From Alkalihalophilus pseudofirmus (GTDB lineage: Bacteria; Bacillota; Bacilli; Bacillales; Bacillaceae_D), in the NCBI RefSeq assembly GCF_029094545.1, contig NZ_CP117835.1, forward strand, positions 3,514,001 to 3,578,000: a DNA stretch of 64,000 bases, read 5' to 3'. How positions within the stretch are numbered: the stretch's first letter is position 1; each line of letters begins with the position of its first letter. The notes below the pieces were generated by a model. That model searched no databases and was not told the DNA's origin. It was given only the letters and a program-made list of their open reading frames with translations. Made by a program: the position numbers and the translations under genes. Positions 9,006 to 22,586 of the stretch are shown in pieces.

Positions 9006-9116
9006 TTATGAAAAAGCTTCTAAGCCAAAAACAAAATGAGCGACTAGAAACACGATAATCATTAATACAATTCCCACTACTAGTCCTGTGAACGGCTCTT
9101 TAATATCATTATTCAT
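9006..9116 (-). CDS. Small single-span membrane protein (36 aa)
   Basis: The frame begins ATG at 9116 (MNNDIKEPFTG) and is almost entirely one hydrophobic helix, ending GLEAFS. A GAGGAG site lies 9 nt upstream. It follows the 112-residue secreted protein gene by 30 bp on the same strand, so they may be cotranscribed. The terminator stem at 8927-8963 lies just beyond its stop. I do not recognise the family. A real gene is likely from the ribosome binding site and clean composition, but function is unknown. Confidence 0.5.
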   Translation of the reverse strand: MNNDIKEPFTGLVVGIVLMIIVFLVAHFVFGLEAFS

Positions 9117-9146
9117 TGATTTCATCTCCTCTAATGTGTGAGTTGT

Positions 9147-9485
9147 TTATAACTTGTGAATAACATTAGAGTGAGCGAAAAAAGTACTTTGATATTTGAT
9201 CGTCATGAGTAAACTTTTTTTCCTAAGTAAAGGAATAGATGATTTGAGATAAAACTGGAGATGAGCTGAAATACTGTCTGCACAAGCTGAGACATAAGCC
9301 TTTAAAACATAACCCGTATATTCAATGGTTGGTCCAGAGCTCAGTCCTCCCAGCTTCTCTAGCTCGTCTAGTTCATGAGTAATGTATGCAGGATGATCGT
9401 AATGATCTTCTGGTAAGAGTACATGGCTGTATGAACTCACAATGACTGACAACAAAAAACTAACGATAAGTAAGCCTTTACCCAT
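9147..9485 (-). CDS. Putative secreted protein, unknown function
   Basis: Starting at the ATG at 9485, preceded by GGGGAGGTG about 9 nt upstream, this 112-residue protein opens with a short basic end and a hydrophobic stretch (GLLIVSFLLSVIVSSYSHVLLP), a probable signal peptide or membrane anchor. The rest is polar with no motif I know. There is no cysteine right after the hydrophobic stretch, so it is not a lipoprotein. The adjoining 36-residue membrane protein on the same strand may be functionally linked. Confidence 0.5.
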   Translation of the reverse strand: MGKGLLIVSFLLSVIVSSYSHVLLPEDHYDHPAYITHELDELEKLGGLSSGPTIEYTGYVLKAYVSACADSISAHLQFYLKSSIPLLRKKSLLMTIKYQSTFFAHSNVIHKL

Positions 9486-9744
9486 CCTACACACACCTCC
9501 CCTACCTTATTTTTGATTCGACCTATTTTTGATTCGTCTCTGTGGATAATCGTACTATAATCTAGTTTTTTCCTTTTGTCTACTGAATATGTGAATAAGA
9601 AGTGGATAACGTCTGCTTCAAAAAATAGCAACACCTTCTGACCCTGAAAACATTTGGGAAACTCTTAAATATGTATCTTCAGTTAATGCGTTAAGAAGAT
9701 GTTTTGTTTATGGAGATTACTTTATAAAGAAAGGAGCTGTATTA
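9486..9744. other. AT-rich spacer upstream of the LAGLIDADG remnant
   Basis: No ribosome-binding-site-supported gene is visible. From about 9608 a plus-strand frame stays open and runs through the endonuclease start region to the TGA at 9760, but it has no clear initiation site. Confidence 0.4.
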
Positions 9745-10156
9745 ATGTTAGAAAAAAACTGAAGCTGCTTATTTAGCCGGAATTATTGATGGGGAAGGTA
9801 CAATTTCTTTAACTAGAGCGCATTTGAAAGAAAATCGTAGACCTGTTATTTCTATACCGAGTAATGACAGGGAACTATTAGACTACATTAAGAACCTGGT
9901 TGGAGGTTACATTACATCAAAGAAAAACTACAAGCCTGGAACTCATAAAGATTCTTATGTTTTATCGGTCAAGAATAAAAGTATGGTTATGAGTATTCTA
10001 AGAGACATTATTCCCTATCTCAAAATAAAACAAAAGAAATTACGGGCTCAATTTATATTAGATCATTACGAAAACGTGACTTGTCGGAATGGTAAATACA
10101 CTGATGAAAAATTAATATTAAAACGAAAATTCGAGCAAGATTTTTTCTCTTTATAA
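9745..10156 (+). pseudogene. LAGLIDADG homing endonuclease, frameshifted
   Basis: A start ATG at 9745 follows AAAGGAG at good spacing, but a run of seven A's (9752-9758) puts the frame into a TGA after five codons. Removing one A restores a frame of about 136 residues that begins TEAAYLAGIIDGEGTISL, the LAGLIDADG helix and catalytic acid of this endonuclease family, and runs to the stop at 10156. One LAGLIDADG motif means it would act as a homodimer. It lies on the opposite strand immediately beyond the 3' end of the intron-containing tmRNA gene, so it may have mobilised that intron. It could also be read at low level by slippage on the A-run, or reflect a sequencing error. Confidence 0.75.
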
Positions 10157-10162
10157 CAAAAC

Positions 10163-10192
10163 AACCCGATCACCTGGTGCAGTGATCGGGTT
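10163..10192 (-). terminator. ssrA terminator
   Basis: An 11-bp perfect stem (AACCCGATCAC with GTGATCGGGTT) followed on the minus strand by TTTTGTT, 14 bp past the CCA end of tmRNA. It also lies at the end of the convergent endonuclease remnant. Confidence 0.8.
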
Positions 10193-10205
10193 GACGGTAT
10201 AAGTA

Positions 10206-10843
10206 TGGTGGAGACGGTGGGACATGTAATTCCATGCTTTCGCAATGGCACTGACTATATCTTGAACTTGATCAACAAGTCCCTTGGCGTATTATGGAAC
10301 ATATATTTTATGCAATCTATTGCAGAATGCTCCATCCTAGTACTACCTTGTAGGCAGCCTATAAGTCGATACACGGCTGTTGGATTGCTCCACATACCGC
10401 TCGGCATCACCTTATCATAACGTATTCGTCATGACGTAGACTTCACCGATAAAGCCAAGTTATCACTCATGCGTCACCACATGAGGCGACTATTCCCATA
10501 ATCGAACCCACGTCCAGAAACAACGACACTTATGCTTCTACGAGTGTAGTTACTGTATTAGCATTTCGCCAATTCTTCTGCCCAGTAACAGGCGTCCGAA
10601 CGGCTAGTCTGATCAATCTCTTCCTTCGCTCACAGACGGAGAGCAGCCGGCGTAGCCCACTTAGAGTGAGTTCCAGTACCTACCACATGGGCGATGGAGG
10701 GTGGAACCGCAGAGTGCTATTAGGCAGCTACTGCGAAGTTGTTGTTTTCTTTGCCAGTTATAGGCTTTGGCGTTTTAACGAGGCCGACCCCCTCGACTCG
10801 CAACATAAGCACGACCTATCCCTGTCGAATCCTAAACGTCCCC
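10206..10843 (-). ncRNA. ssrA: tmRNA (ssrA), interrupted by a group I intron
   Basis: tmRNA rescues stalled ribosomes and tags the stalled peptide. The 5' end at 10843 begins GGGGACGTTTAGGATTCGAC, the 3' end reads CACCGTCTCCACCA to 10206, and the tag frame GGC AAA GAA AAC ... TAA TAG encodes GKENNNFAVAA. The span is 638 nt, but removing the intron at 10223-10500 leaves exons of 343 nt (10501-10843) and 17 nt (10206-10222), together 360 nt, the usual Bacillus length. The joined T-arm reads GTGGG-TTCGATT-CCCAC, a perfect 5-bp stem with a 7-nt loop. It lies just after smpB, its protein partner. Confidence 0.95.
10223..10500 (-). other. Group I self-splicing intron in the T-loop of tmRNA
   Basis: The 278-nt insert splits the tmRNA T-loop after TTCGAT. 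P1 can form from exon CGAT plus intron, CGATTATGGGAATAGTCG (10487-10504), placing the conserved U-G wobble at the 5' splice site. The intron ends in G (ACATG) before exon TCCCACC. Core elements on the minus strand are the S sequence AAGATATAGTC (10253-10263), a Q-like AATCCAACAGCC, and an R-like GACTTATAGG that can pair with S to make P7. A P2 hairpin CTCATG/CATGAG and a P9-like CCAT/ATGG hairpin are present. No ORF lies inside. Folding was done by eye; subgroup is not assigned. Confidence 0.9.
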
Positions 10844-10862
10844 ATGTTGTAAAAAATATGGG

Positions 10863-10925
10863 GGATCTCTTCGTGTTACCGAAGCCATCCGTTGTAATCA
10901 AAAGCCCAGAACATCTGTGCTCTGG
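10863..10925 (-). terminator. Two hairpins in the ssrA leader
   Basis: Between the ssrA promoter and the mature 5' end are a hairpin with stem CCAGAGCA/TGTTCTGG (10925-10906) followed by GCTTTTG, and a second (10890-10863, CTTCG/CGAAG core) followed by ATATTTTTT. Either may terminate smpB transcripts; both lie inside the predicted tmRNA precursor. Confidence 0.45.
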
Positions 10926-10932
10926 ACTTCTT

Positions 10933-10961
10933 ATTATAGCATCCCTTACTTTTTCTTGCAA
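10933..10961 (-). promoter_or_regulatory. Sigma-A promoter of ssrA
   Basis: TTGCAA (10956-10961) and a consensus TATAAT (10933-10938) are 17 bp apart on the minus strand, just after the smpB stop codon. Confidence 0.75.
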
Positions 10962-10970
10962 CTGGAAGTG

Positions 10971-11438
10971 TTACCCTCTCATCCGGTCCTTTAATGCACG
11001 TTCTACTTCACGTTTGGCATCCTTACGCTTAAGCGTTTCACGTTTATCAAAGTTCTTCTTACCTTTTGCAAGTCCGATTAAAATTTTGGCATAGCCGTTT
11101 TTAATATAGACCTTTAAAGGAACAAGTGAGTAACCTTGCTGCTTGGTTAAACCAATTAACTGATTGATTTGCTTTTTGTGAAGCAGCAGCTTGCGGGCAC
11201 GTTCTGGTTCATGGTTGTAACGGTTTCCTTGTTCATACTCACTGATATGAGCGTTATGAAGGTATACTTCACCATTTTTAATCCGCGCAAACGAGTCTTT
11301 TAAATTCATACGGCCTGCACGCATCGATTTAATCTCAGTTCCCTGCAGCACCATACCCGCTTCATATGTTTCTTCAATGAAATAATCATGTCTTGCTTTT
11401 TTATTTTGGGCAATTACTTTTCCTTCTGTTCCAGCCAT
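10971..11438 (-). CDS. smpB: SsrA-binding protein SmpB
   Basis: SmpB binds the tRNA-like part of tmRNA and delivers it to stalled ribosomes. The 155-residue product starts at the ATG at 11438 ([19 protein letters not shown]), preceded by GAGGTG; an upstream in-frame start would overlap that site. Family blocks [35 protein letters not shown] and the basic C-terminal tail [23 protein letters not shown] are all present. It lies between rnr and ssrA, the standard trans-translation cluster. Confidence 0.97.
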   Translation of the reverse strand: MAGTEGKVIAQNKKARHDYFIEETYEAGMVLQGTEIKSMRAGRMNLKDSFARIKNGEVYLHNAHISEYEQGNRYNHEPERARKLLLHKKQINQLIGLTKQQGYSLVPLKVYIKNGYAKILIGLAKGKKNFDKRETLKRKDAKREVERALKDRMRG

Positions 11439-11535
11439 TGTCCGACACCTCGTCATTCTTCATTCTTTCATCTTAGCAAATAGAAGCGGAATGCGTCAAT
11501 CAGCGCATGTGGAGTCATCTCTGTAATAAAAGGAA

Positions 11536-11561
11536 AGGCTGTCTACTTAAATAGACAGCCT
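11536..11561 (-). terminator. Terminator after rnr
   Basis: A perfect 10-bp stem (AGGCTGTCTA with TAGACAGCCT) followed on the minus strand by TTTCCTTTTA. Confidence 0.75.
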
Positions 11562-11570
11562 GCATGAGTG

Positions 11571-13946
11571 TTAACGTTTTTTCTTACGTCCTTTTTTACG
11601 CTTCACACTTGGCGCATTCTCATAAAAAGCACGTTTCTTTTTCTTCTTACTAGAACCATTACCGCCCTCGCTTAAATTAAGCCCTTTGCTGTTTCCTTTT
11701 TTACTGCGCCCGCCTCGTCTACGGTCGCCTTCTTCGCCGCCTTGACCTGCGCGTTTTTTTCGTTTACCGCCTTCAATGACTTTCGGACGGCCGCGGCCTT
11801 CTCGCGGTTTACGCGGCTTCATGCCTACTACTTCAAAATCAATTGAAGCTTCGTCGACATTAACATTGAGCACACGTACTTCAATTTCATCTCCAATACG
11901 GAAGACTTGGCCGGTACGCTCACCGATCATCGCATATTGCTTCTCATCATAGTGATAGTAATCATCTGTTAAGTAGCTGACATGCACAAGACCTTCAATT
12001 GTGTTCTCAAGCTCAACAAACAAGCCAAAGTTGGTCACACCGCTGATCATGCCTGGGAACGTTTCACCAATTTTATCTTCCATATATTGAGCTTTTTTCA
12101 CACTGTCGGTATCACGTTCTGCCTCCACCGCACGACGCTCCATTTCCGATGCGTGTCGAGTAAGATCTGGCAGCTTTTCACGCCAATGCTCCTGCGTCTC
12201 AGCATCGACATTGCCCTTGATTAAATACGTACGAATTAATCTGTGGACAAGTAAATCCGGATAACGACGGATTGGAGATGTGAAATGTGTGTAGAACTCT
12301 GTCGATAACCCAAAGTGGCCTAAGCTGTTCGGGTCATATTTTGCTTGCTGCATCGAACGAAGCATAACCGTACTGATCACCGTTTCCTCAGGCTCGCCTC
12401 GAACTTCTTCTAAAAGCTTCTGCAACGCACGTGGATGAACCGTGTTGGCATTTCCGCGTACGACATAGCCGAAGTTTGTAATAAACTCTAAGAATTTAGT
12501 GAGCTTTTCAGCATCCGGGTCTTCGTGAATACGATAAACAAACGGCAGCTTCAGCCAGTGGAAATGCTCAGCAATCGTTTCATTCGCTGCCAGCATAAAT
12601 TCTTCAATTAAACGCTCAGCTACAGAGCGTGAACGAAGAACCACATCATTTGCTTTTCCTTCTTCATCCACAAGAACCTTTGCTTCTTTAAAGTCAAAGT
12701 CAATGGCTCCGCGCTCAAAGCGTTTGTTGCGAAGAATCGCTGCAAGCTTCTCCATTGCTTCAAAATTTGGAACAAGGGACTCATAGCGAGCTTTTACTTC
12801 TTCATCATTATCCACTAGAATCTTATTCACGTCTGAATAAGTCATTCGCTCAGTTGTTTTAATCACACTTTGGAAAATCTCGTGGTTAACCACTTGTCCA
12901 TCAGGCGTGATTTCCATTTCACACGACAATGTTAAACGGTCCACTTGTGGATTCAAACTACAGATTCCATTTGAAAGTCGGTGCGGAATCATTGGAACAA
13001 CTCGGTCTACTAAATACACACTAGTCGCCCGATCAGCCGCTTCCTTATCAATAGGCGACCCTTCTGTGACATAATGACTGACATCAGCGATATGAACACC
13101 TAGTAAGAAGTTCCCGTTACTAAGCTGCTTTACATGAACCGCATCATCTAAATCTTTCGCATCGGCGCCGTCAATCGTGACGATCACTTCATCTCTGAGA
13201 TCACGGCGGCCTTCGATATCTTTTGGATCAATTTCATCACTAATTGAGTTGGCATGCGAAAGCACCTCATCTGTAAATTCAAGCGGAATGCCGTGCTTGT
13301 AAATAATCGAGAGAATGTCCATCCCTGGGTCATTTTTATGCCCAAGAATTTTCGTCACTTCTCCTTCTGCACTCATTCGGCCTTCAGGGTACTTCGTAAT
13401 AGATACGACGACTTTATGTCCGTCAACAGCACCTTTATTTGCAGTACTTGGAATTAAAATATCATTTGGAATACGCTTGTCATCAGCTACAACCATTCCG
13501 TATGAATCATGATCTAAGTATGTCCCCACTACATCGGTGACACCCCGTTCTAAAATACGGACAACCTTTCCTTCAGGCCTGTCACCTCTTGAATGCTGGT
13601 GCAAACGGACAAGTACCGTATCACCATTCATCGCACTTTCAAGGTCTGCTTGAGATACATACACATCTTTCTCTCCCTCAATATCAGGGATAATAAAGGC
13701 GAACCCTTTGGCATGTCCTTGTACACGGCCTCTGACAAGATTCATTTTTTCCGGAACCCCGTAACGGTCGCTTCTTGTACGAACGACAAGACCACGGGCC
13801 TCCATTTCATTTAATGATTTCACTAGCTCTTTAAAGTTCTCGCTACCTTCTACTTGAAAAACCTCTTCAAGCTCAGCTACAGAAACGGGCTTCTCGGCTT
13901 CGTCGCGAAAGTAGGTCAACAGTTGCTGGATTTGTTCTTCATTCAT
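11571..13946 (-). CDS. rnr: Ribonuclease R
   Basis: RNase R is a processive 3'-5' exoribonuclease that degrades structured RNA and mRNAs released by trans-translation. The 791-residue protein has an N-terminal winged helix, cold-shock-like RNA-binding domains, an RNB catalytic domain with the acidic motif [15 protein letters not shown], a C-terminal S1 domain ([27 protein letters not shown]) and a long Lys/Arg/Gly-rich tail. AAAGGAG precedes the ATG. Together with smpB and ssrA it forms the ribosome-rescue cluster. Confidence 0.97.
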   Translation of the reverse strand: MNEEQIQQLLTYFRDEAEKPVSVAELEEVFQVEGSENFKELVKSLNEMEARGLVVRTRSDRYGVPEKMNLVRGRVQGHAKGFAFIIPDIEGEKDVYVSQADLESAMNGDTVLVRLHQHSRGDRPEGKVVRILERGVTDVVGTYLDHDSYGMVVADDKRIPNDILIPSTANKGAVDGHKVVVSITKYPEGRMSAEGEVTKILGHKNDPGMDILSIIYKHGIPLEFTDEVLSHANSISDEIDPKDIEGRRDLRDEVIVTIDGADAKDLDDAVHVKQLSNGNFLLGVHIADVSHYVTEGSPIDKEAADRATSVYLVDRVVPMIPHRLSNGICSLNPQVDRLTLSCEMEITPDGQVVNHEIFQSVIKTTERMTYSDVNKILVDNDEEVKARYESLVPNFEAMEKLAAILRNKRFERGAIDFDFKEAKVLVDEEGKANDVVLRSRSVAERLIEEFMLAANETIAEHFHWLKLPFVYRIHEDPDAEKLTKFLEFITNFGYVVRGNANTVHPRALQKLLEEVRGEPEETVISTVMLRSMQQAKYDPNSLGHFGLSTEFYTHFTSPIRRYPDLLVHRLIRTYLIKGNVDAETQEHWREKLPDLTRHASEMERRAVEAERDTDSVKKAQYMEDKIGETFPGMISGVTNFGLFVELENTIEGLVHVSYLTDDYYHYDEKQYAMIGERTGQVFRIGDEIEVRVLNVNVDEASIDFEVVGMKPRKPREGRGRPKVIEGGKRKKRAGQGGEEGDRRRGGRSKKGNSKGLNLSEGGNGSSKKKKKRAFYENAPSVKRKKGRKKKR

Positions 13947-13989
13947 TTTATAATCTCCTTTCGGTACAAACAGCCCCGCCTGTTCTGTT

Positions 13990-14730
13990 CTATACAGTCC
14001 AGTCTAATCCTTCTAAAAATTGAAGAATATCTTCATGAAGCTGTTCTTTTTCTTTATCTAATGTAATAACATGGCCTGATTCCTCATACCATTTTAATGA
14101 TTTTTCATCTGATTCGATTTGATCATGGATGATATTTGCACTTTCGGTGTCAATCATCTCATCATTCCTAGCCTGCACCACAAAAGTTGGAGAATAAATA
14201 TGATCGAGATGATTGTGAACATCTTGTATTAACTCACCAAGGGCACTAAGCGTTCCCATCGGTTTAAATGCCTCCATCTCTTGATTGATCACATCATCTG
14301 ACTTTTGTTCACGCTTTTTATATTCACGGGCATAGGCTAGAACGCCTTTATACATCGCATCCTCTGTTTTTGGGCGAACGGGAGCGCACATTGGCACAAT
14401 ACCCTTTACAGGTAAAGTGTACCCGATTTTCAGGGAGAATACCCCGCCAAGAGAAAGCCCGCACACCGCAATTTCTTCATAACCTTTTTCTTTTAGGTAG
14501 TTATATCCTGCCTCAACATCCTTCCACCAATCTTCAGGACCTGTATGAACAAGCTCTTCAGGAGGAACTCCGTGACCCTTGTATAAAGGGGCGTGGCATG
14601 TGTACCCTTCTTTTTGTAAGTGGCGTCCGATCATTCTCACATCGGCCGTTGTTCCAGTGAAACCGTGCAACAGAAGAACTGCACGGTCCCCTCCTTCAAA
14701 TGTAAATGGCTTAGGTGCTACTACTTTCAT
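13990..14730 (-). CDS. est: Carboxylesterase (Est30/YvaK type)
   Basis: This 246-residue alpha/beta hydrolase begins with the oxyanion block [14 protein letters not shown] and shows the catalytic triad: Ser93 in GLSLGG, Asp190 in ARNDEMID and His220 in SGHVITLD. Length and spacing match the thermophilic Bacillus Est30 carboxylesterase, which hydrolyses short-chain esters. It overlaps the upstream hydrolase gene by 20 bp, and rnr follows 43 bp downstream, the usual Bacillus arrangement. The physiological substrate is unknown. Confidence 0.92.
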   Translation of the reverse strand: MKVVAPKPFTFEGGDRAVLLLHGFTGTTADVRMIGRHLQKEGYTCHAPLYKGHGVPPEELVHTGPEDWWKDVEAGYNYLKEKGYEEIAVCGLSLGGVFSLKIGYTLPVKGIVPMCAPVRPKTEDAMYKGVLAYAREYKKREQKSDDVINQEMEAFKPMGTLSALGELIQDVHNHLDHIYSPTFVVQARNDEMIDTESANIIHDQIESDEKSLKWYEESGHVITLDKEKEQLHEDILQFLEGLDWTV

Positions 14731-15454
14731 GTTCGTCTTCCTCTCTTGATTTAAATGAATCTATATCGGTTCCGTCAAATAAAAATTCTTCAATTACTTC
14801 AATTAATACGTCACGTTCAAAGCCGTGGCAGATCATATGATTCGACTTCTCTAAAAAGCGAAGCTCCTTCTCCTCTGAGGTAATCATATCGAATAAATAC
14901 TGCGCACTCTTTTTGGGGACCACACCGTCTTTTCCCCCTTGAATAATAAGAGTGGGAATATTTACTTTAGCTAAATACGGCCGGATCAGTTTCACTGCCT
15001 GCATAAATTGAAAAACCGCAGCCATGGGGGTTTCAAGAACTTTTTTACGGTATAAGTTATAAGTGAAATCATCCTTTAACTCACCGCGAAACTGCATTCG
15101 TACAGCTTCTTTCAAATCTTGCAACAGCTGCATTGGATTCAAGTAATAAGCTGCGGCACTAAGGAGCACCAGCTTTGATACAGGATATTTAGAAGCTATA
15201 TAACAGGCTAACATACCGCCCATTGAAAAACCAATCACATACACTTTTTCACAGCGGTCTAATAATTCTTTGACCGCCACTTCAGCCATGTACACCCATT
15301 CTTTATACGTAACGTCTTTTAAATTGCCGCTAGGTCCGTGTCCAGGAAGCGTTGGGGCATAGACAAGCCACCCTTGTTTTTGCAAATGAGAGGCCACAGG
15401 CTCCACTTCCCACGGTTCACCGGTAAAGCCATGCAAACAGAGGCATCCGATCAT
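14711..15454 (-). CDS. Alpha/beta hydrolase (esterase/lipase family)
   Basis: A 247-residue serine hydrolase paralogous to its downstream neighbour. It has [15 protein letters not shown], nucleophile motif GFSMGG, the acidic residue in GGKDGVVP and the histidine in SNHMICH. The C-terminus is a short acidic, disordered tail ([12 protein letters not shown]). The ATG at 15454 is preferred over an in-frame GTG at 15463, which lies in the GAAGGGTGA ribosome binding region. Overlap with est shows translational coupling. Substrate unknown. Confidence 0.85.
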   Translation of the reverse strand: MIGCLCLHGFTGEPWEVEPVASHLQKQGWLVYAPTLPGHGPSGNLKDVTYKEWVYMAEVAVKELLDRCEKVYVIGFSMGGMLACYIASKYPVSKLVLLSAAAYYLNPMQLLQDLKEAVRMQFRGELKDDFTYNLYRKKVLETPMAAVFQFMQAVKLIRPYLAKVNIPTLIIQGGKDGVVPKKSAQYLFDMITSEEKELRFLEKSNHMICHGFERDVLIEVIEEFLFDGTDIDSFKSREEDEHESSST

Positions 15455-15558
15455 CTCTCTCACCCTTCTCTGCTGTTACTATGATTGTACCCGATTGACA
15501 TGTTTTACAATCTTCTTTTCCATACATTCTCTATATCTTTATGCTTCCCTAACAAAAG

Positions 15559-15585
15559 AAGCAGCAGGTATCGCACCCGCTGCTT
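15559..15585 (-). terminator. Terminator after secG
   Basis: AAGCAGC/GCTGCTT stem extended by GGT/ACC, followed on the minus strand by CTTTTGTT. Confidence 0.7.
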
Positions 15586-15590
15586 AGTAA

Positions 15591-15821
15591 TTACATGAAA
15601 TATGCGACGGCAATTGTTAAGACAAAGAACAATACCGCAAGAACAACTGTCGCTCGGCTTAACACTGCATCAATTCCACGCGCTTTTTGCTTACCTACTA
15701 ATTGTTCTGCTCCACCAGAGATTGCACCAGATAAACCAGCACTACGTCCAGATTGAAGTAGAACAACCGCAATTAACGCGATTGAGACGATAATTAATAA
15801 AACAAAAGCAACCGTTTGCAC
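15591..15821 (-). CDS. secG: Protein translocase subunit SecG
   Basis: SecG is a small membrane subunit of the SecYEG channel. The 76-residue protein has two transmembrane segments ([20 protein letters not shown] and the C-terminal [18 protein letters not shown]) joined by the signature [20 protein letters not shown]. The GTG at 15821 (VQTVAF, as in other bacilli) is chosen because GGAGGTG lies 8 nt upstream. Confidence 0.95.
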   Translation of the reverse strand: MQTVAFVLLIIVSIALIAVVLLQSGRSAGLSGAISGGAEQLVGKQKARGIDAVLSRATVVLAVLFFVLTIAVAYFM

Positions 15822-15988
15822 CCCTTCTACACCTCCAAGCACAATATGCGCTTCTATAACTTTACCACAAATAAGAGTGTTGTAACAACATTATTTACAG
15901 AATCGATTAATAACTAAATAAAGGATGTGCGACGTAAAATAAGGACTTTACCTCGTAAATTCTACGCTTGAGGCTTTCCATGCCATAA

Positions 15989-16239
15989 TTGTTGATTTCC
16001 GCTCCAATCAACAGAGCGAGAAGGTTGTATAGTGCTCCCTCAATATAAGTAGCACTTAGTGAATAGAACTGAGCCTATTAACTACATCAATCCACTCGAT
16101 TCAGGGAGAAAGCAATAACTCAGCGGATGAAATATGCGAAGACTCCTGCGGTGCCTAAAGCAGGGCTGAGATCCCACAGGGCATAAGCCCGAGGAAGCTC
16201 AGCAGCTCACCGCGGAAAGCGAAGCATATTTCAGGAGCG
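15989..16239 (+). repeat. Composite repeat, locus 2, with collapsed B element
   Basis: A 24-nt remnant (15989-16012) joins the left end of B (TTGTTGATTTCCGCT) directly to its right end (CCGCTCCAATCAAC); the ~105 bp between them is missing, as expected from recombination between the TCCGCT copies present at both ends. The B-flanking sequence GAGCGAGAAGG...TAGTGCTCC follows. A full 118-bp A element lies at 16122-16239 with helices GAAATATGC/GCATATTTC, GCGGTG/CACCGC and GCTGAG/CTCAGC. Confidence 0.8.
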
Positions 16240-16338
16240 ACGACTTTGCTATAACCTTTGTTTGAGGCACTTTATGTTTAATTGCTTTTAAAGTATAACT
16301 AAATCGCTCCACATAATAATTACAAAAAGCAGTAACCC

Positions 16339-16456
16339 AGCGGATGAAATATACGGAGACTCCAGTGGCACCTAGAGCAGGAGTGAGATCCCACAGGGCA
16401 TAAGCCCGAGGAAGCTCACTGGCTCCCCACGGAAAGCGAAGTATATTTCAGGAGCG
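16339..16456 (+). repeat. Second A element of locus 2
   Basis: Another 118-bp A copy 99 bp after the first, with the same flanking spacer (TAACTAAATCGCTCCACAT). Its helices have changed on both sides: GAAATATAC/GTATATTTC and AGTGAG/CTCACT. Confidence 0.85.
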
Positions 16457-16520
16457 ACGACTTTGCTATAACCCATGTTTAAGGTACTTGTTTTTCAAGA
16501 TTGGTAAGTAATCTACAAAA

Positions 16521-16546
16521 GAAAAAGAAGCGCATCGTCATGCGCT
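16521..16546 (-). terminator. Terminator of the glycolytic operon
   Basis: AGCGCAT (16529-16535) pairs with ATGCGCT (16540-16546); on the minus strand a T-run follows (16521-16528). It is 16 bp past the eno stop codon. Confidence 0.8.
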
Positions 16547-16562
16547 CCTTTTCATCGATTTA

Positions 16563-20176
<3,614 letters not shown>

Positions 20177-21358
20177 TTATTTTTCGTTTAATGCAACGAC
20201 TCCCGGAAGTTGTTTTCCTTCCATGAATTCAAGGGATGCTCCGCCGCCAGTAGAAATGTGACTCATCTTATCTGCTAAGTCAAATTTCTCAACAGCTGCA
20301 GCAGAATCTCCGCCGCCGATTACTGAATAAGCATCACTTGTTGCAAGAGCATCAGCTACTGCCTTTGTTCCATTTGCAAATACGCTTAATTCAAATACAC
20401 CCATTGGTCCATTCCAGATCACAAGCTTCGATTCCTCGATAACGCTGCGATATGTATCACGTGTTTTTGGTCCGATATCTAGCGCTTCCCAATCAGCTGG
20501 AATCGAATCAATATCTACTACCTCTGTATTTGCCTCTTCTGAGAAATCATCAGCGACAACCACATCTTCTGGCATGTAGAATTTCACGCCTTTTTCTTTC
20601 GCCTTATCCATAAATGACTGAGCTAAGTCAATCTTATCTTCTTCTAGAAGCGACTTCCCTACTTCATGACCTTGAGCTTTGACGAATGTGTAAGCAAGCC
20701 CTCCGCCAATGATTAAGTTGTCTACTTTTTCTAGAAGATTATCAATCACACCGATTTTATCTTTTACTTTCGCACCGCCGATAATCGCTGTGAAAGGACG
20801 CTCAGGGTTAGATAATGCTTTGCCAAGTACATCAAGTTCTTTTTCCATAAGAAGGCCGGCAACTGCAGGAATGTGTTTCGCAATTCCTTCTGTTGAAGCG
20901 TGAGCACGGTGAGCTGCGCCAAATGCATCATTCACATACACATCAGCAAGGCTTGCAAATGCCTTAGCTAGTTCTGGATCATTCTTCTCCTCACCAGCAT
21001 AGAAACGAACATTCTCAAGCAATAACACATCACCATCTTGCAGGCTGTTTGCAGCGGCTTCTGCTTCTGCACCATGCGCTTCGTCTACTTTTTTAACCTC
21101 TTTACCAAGAAGTTCTCCAAGACGAGCGGCAACTGGTGTTAAACGAAGCTCTTCTACTACCTCGCCTTTAGGACGGCCAAGGTGGCTTGCAAGAATTACT
21201 TTTGCCCCTTTTTCTACTAAGAACTCAATCGTAGGAAGTGCTGCACGAATACGAGTCTCATCAGTGATTTCGCCATCTTTCATCGGAACATTAAAGTCCA
21301 CACGGCAAAATACCTTTTTTCCCTTAAGATCAATGTCGCGAACGGTTTTTTTGTTCAT
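20177..21358 (-). CDS. pgk: Phosphoglycerate kinase
   Basis: Pgk transfers phosphate from 1,3-bisphosphoglycerate to ADP. The 393-residue product shows [52 protein letters not shown] and the nucleotide site [12 protein letters not shown] with the [13 protein letters not shown] end. It lies 21 bp upstream of tpiA and 96 bp downstream of gapA. Confidence 0.98.
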   Translation of the reverse strand: MNKKTVRDIDLKGKKVFCRVDFNVPMKDGEITDETRIRAALPTIEFLVEKGAKVILASHLGRPKGEVVEELRLTPVAARLGELLGKEVKKVDEAHGAEAEAAANSLQDGDVLLLENVRFYAGEEKNDPELAKAFASLADVYVNDAFGAAHRAHASTEGIAKHIPAVAGLLMEKELDVLGKALSNPERPFTAIIGGAKVKDKIGVIDNLLEKVDNLIIGGGLAYTFVKAQGHEVGKSLLEEDKIDLAQSFMDKAKEKGVKFYMPEDVVVADDFSEEANTEVVDIDSIPADWEALDIGPKTRDTYRSVIEESKLVIWNGPMGVFELSVFANGTKAVADALATSDAYSVIGGGDSAAAVEKFDLADKMSHISTGGGASLEFMEGKQLPGVVALNEK

Positions 21359-21454
21359 TAGATCGGACCTCCAGTCACATTCTACTCTCTATACTTGACA
21401 GCGGAAAGGGGAGTTAGTACTCATACTCTCCTCCCCCATTGCTATCTTATTTGA

Positions 21455-22552
<1,098 letters not shown>

Positions 22553-22586
22553 TTATCTACCATCATTATGTTTACTCGATTATGCT

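Noticed and set aside
10666-11094. 142-codon plus-strand ORF
   Set aside because: It lies antisense to the ssrA 5' exon and the end of smpB, whose RNA and protein features explain the sequence.
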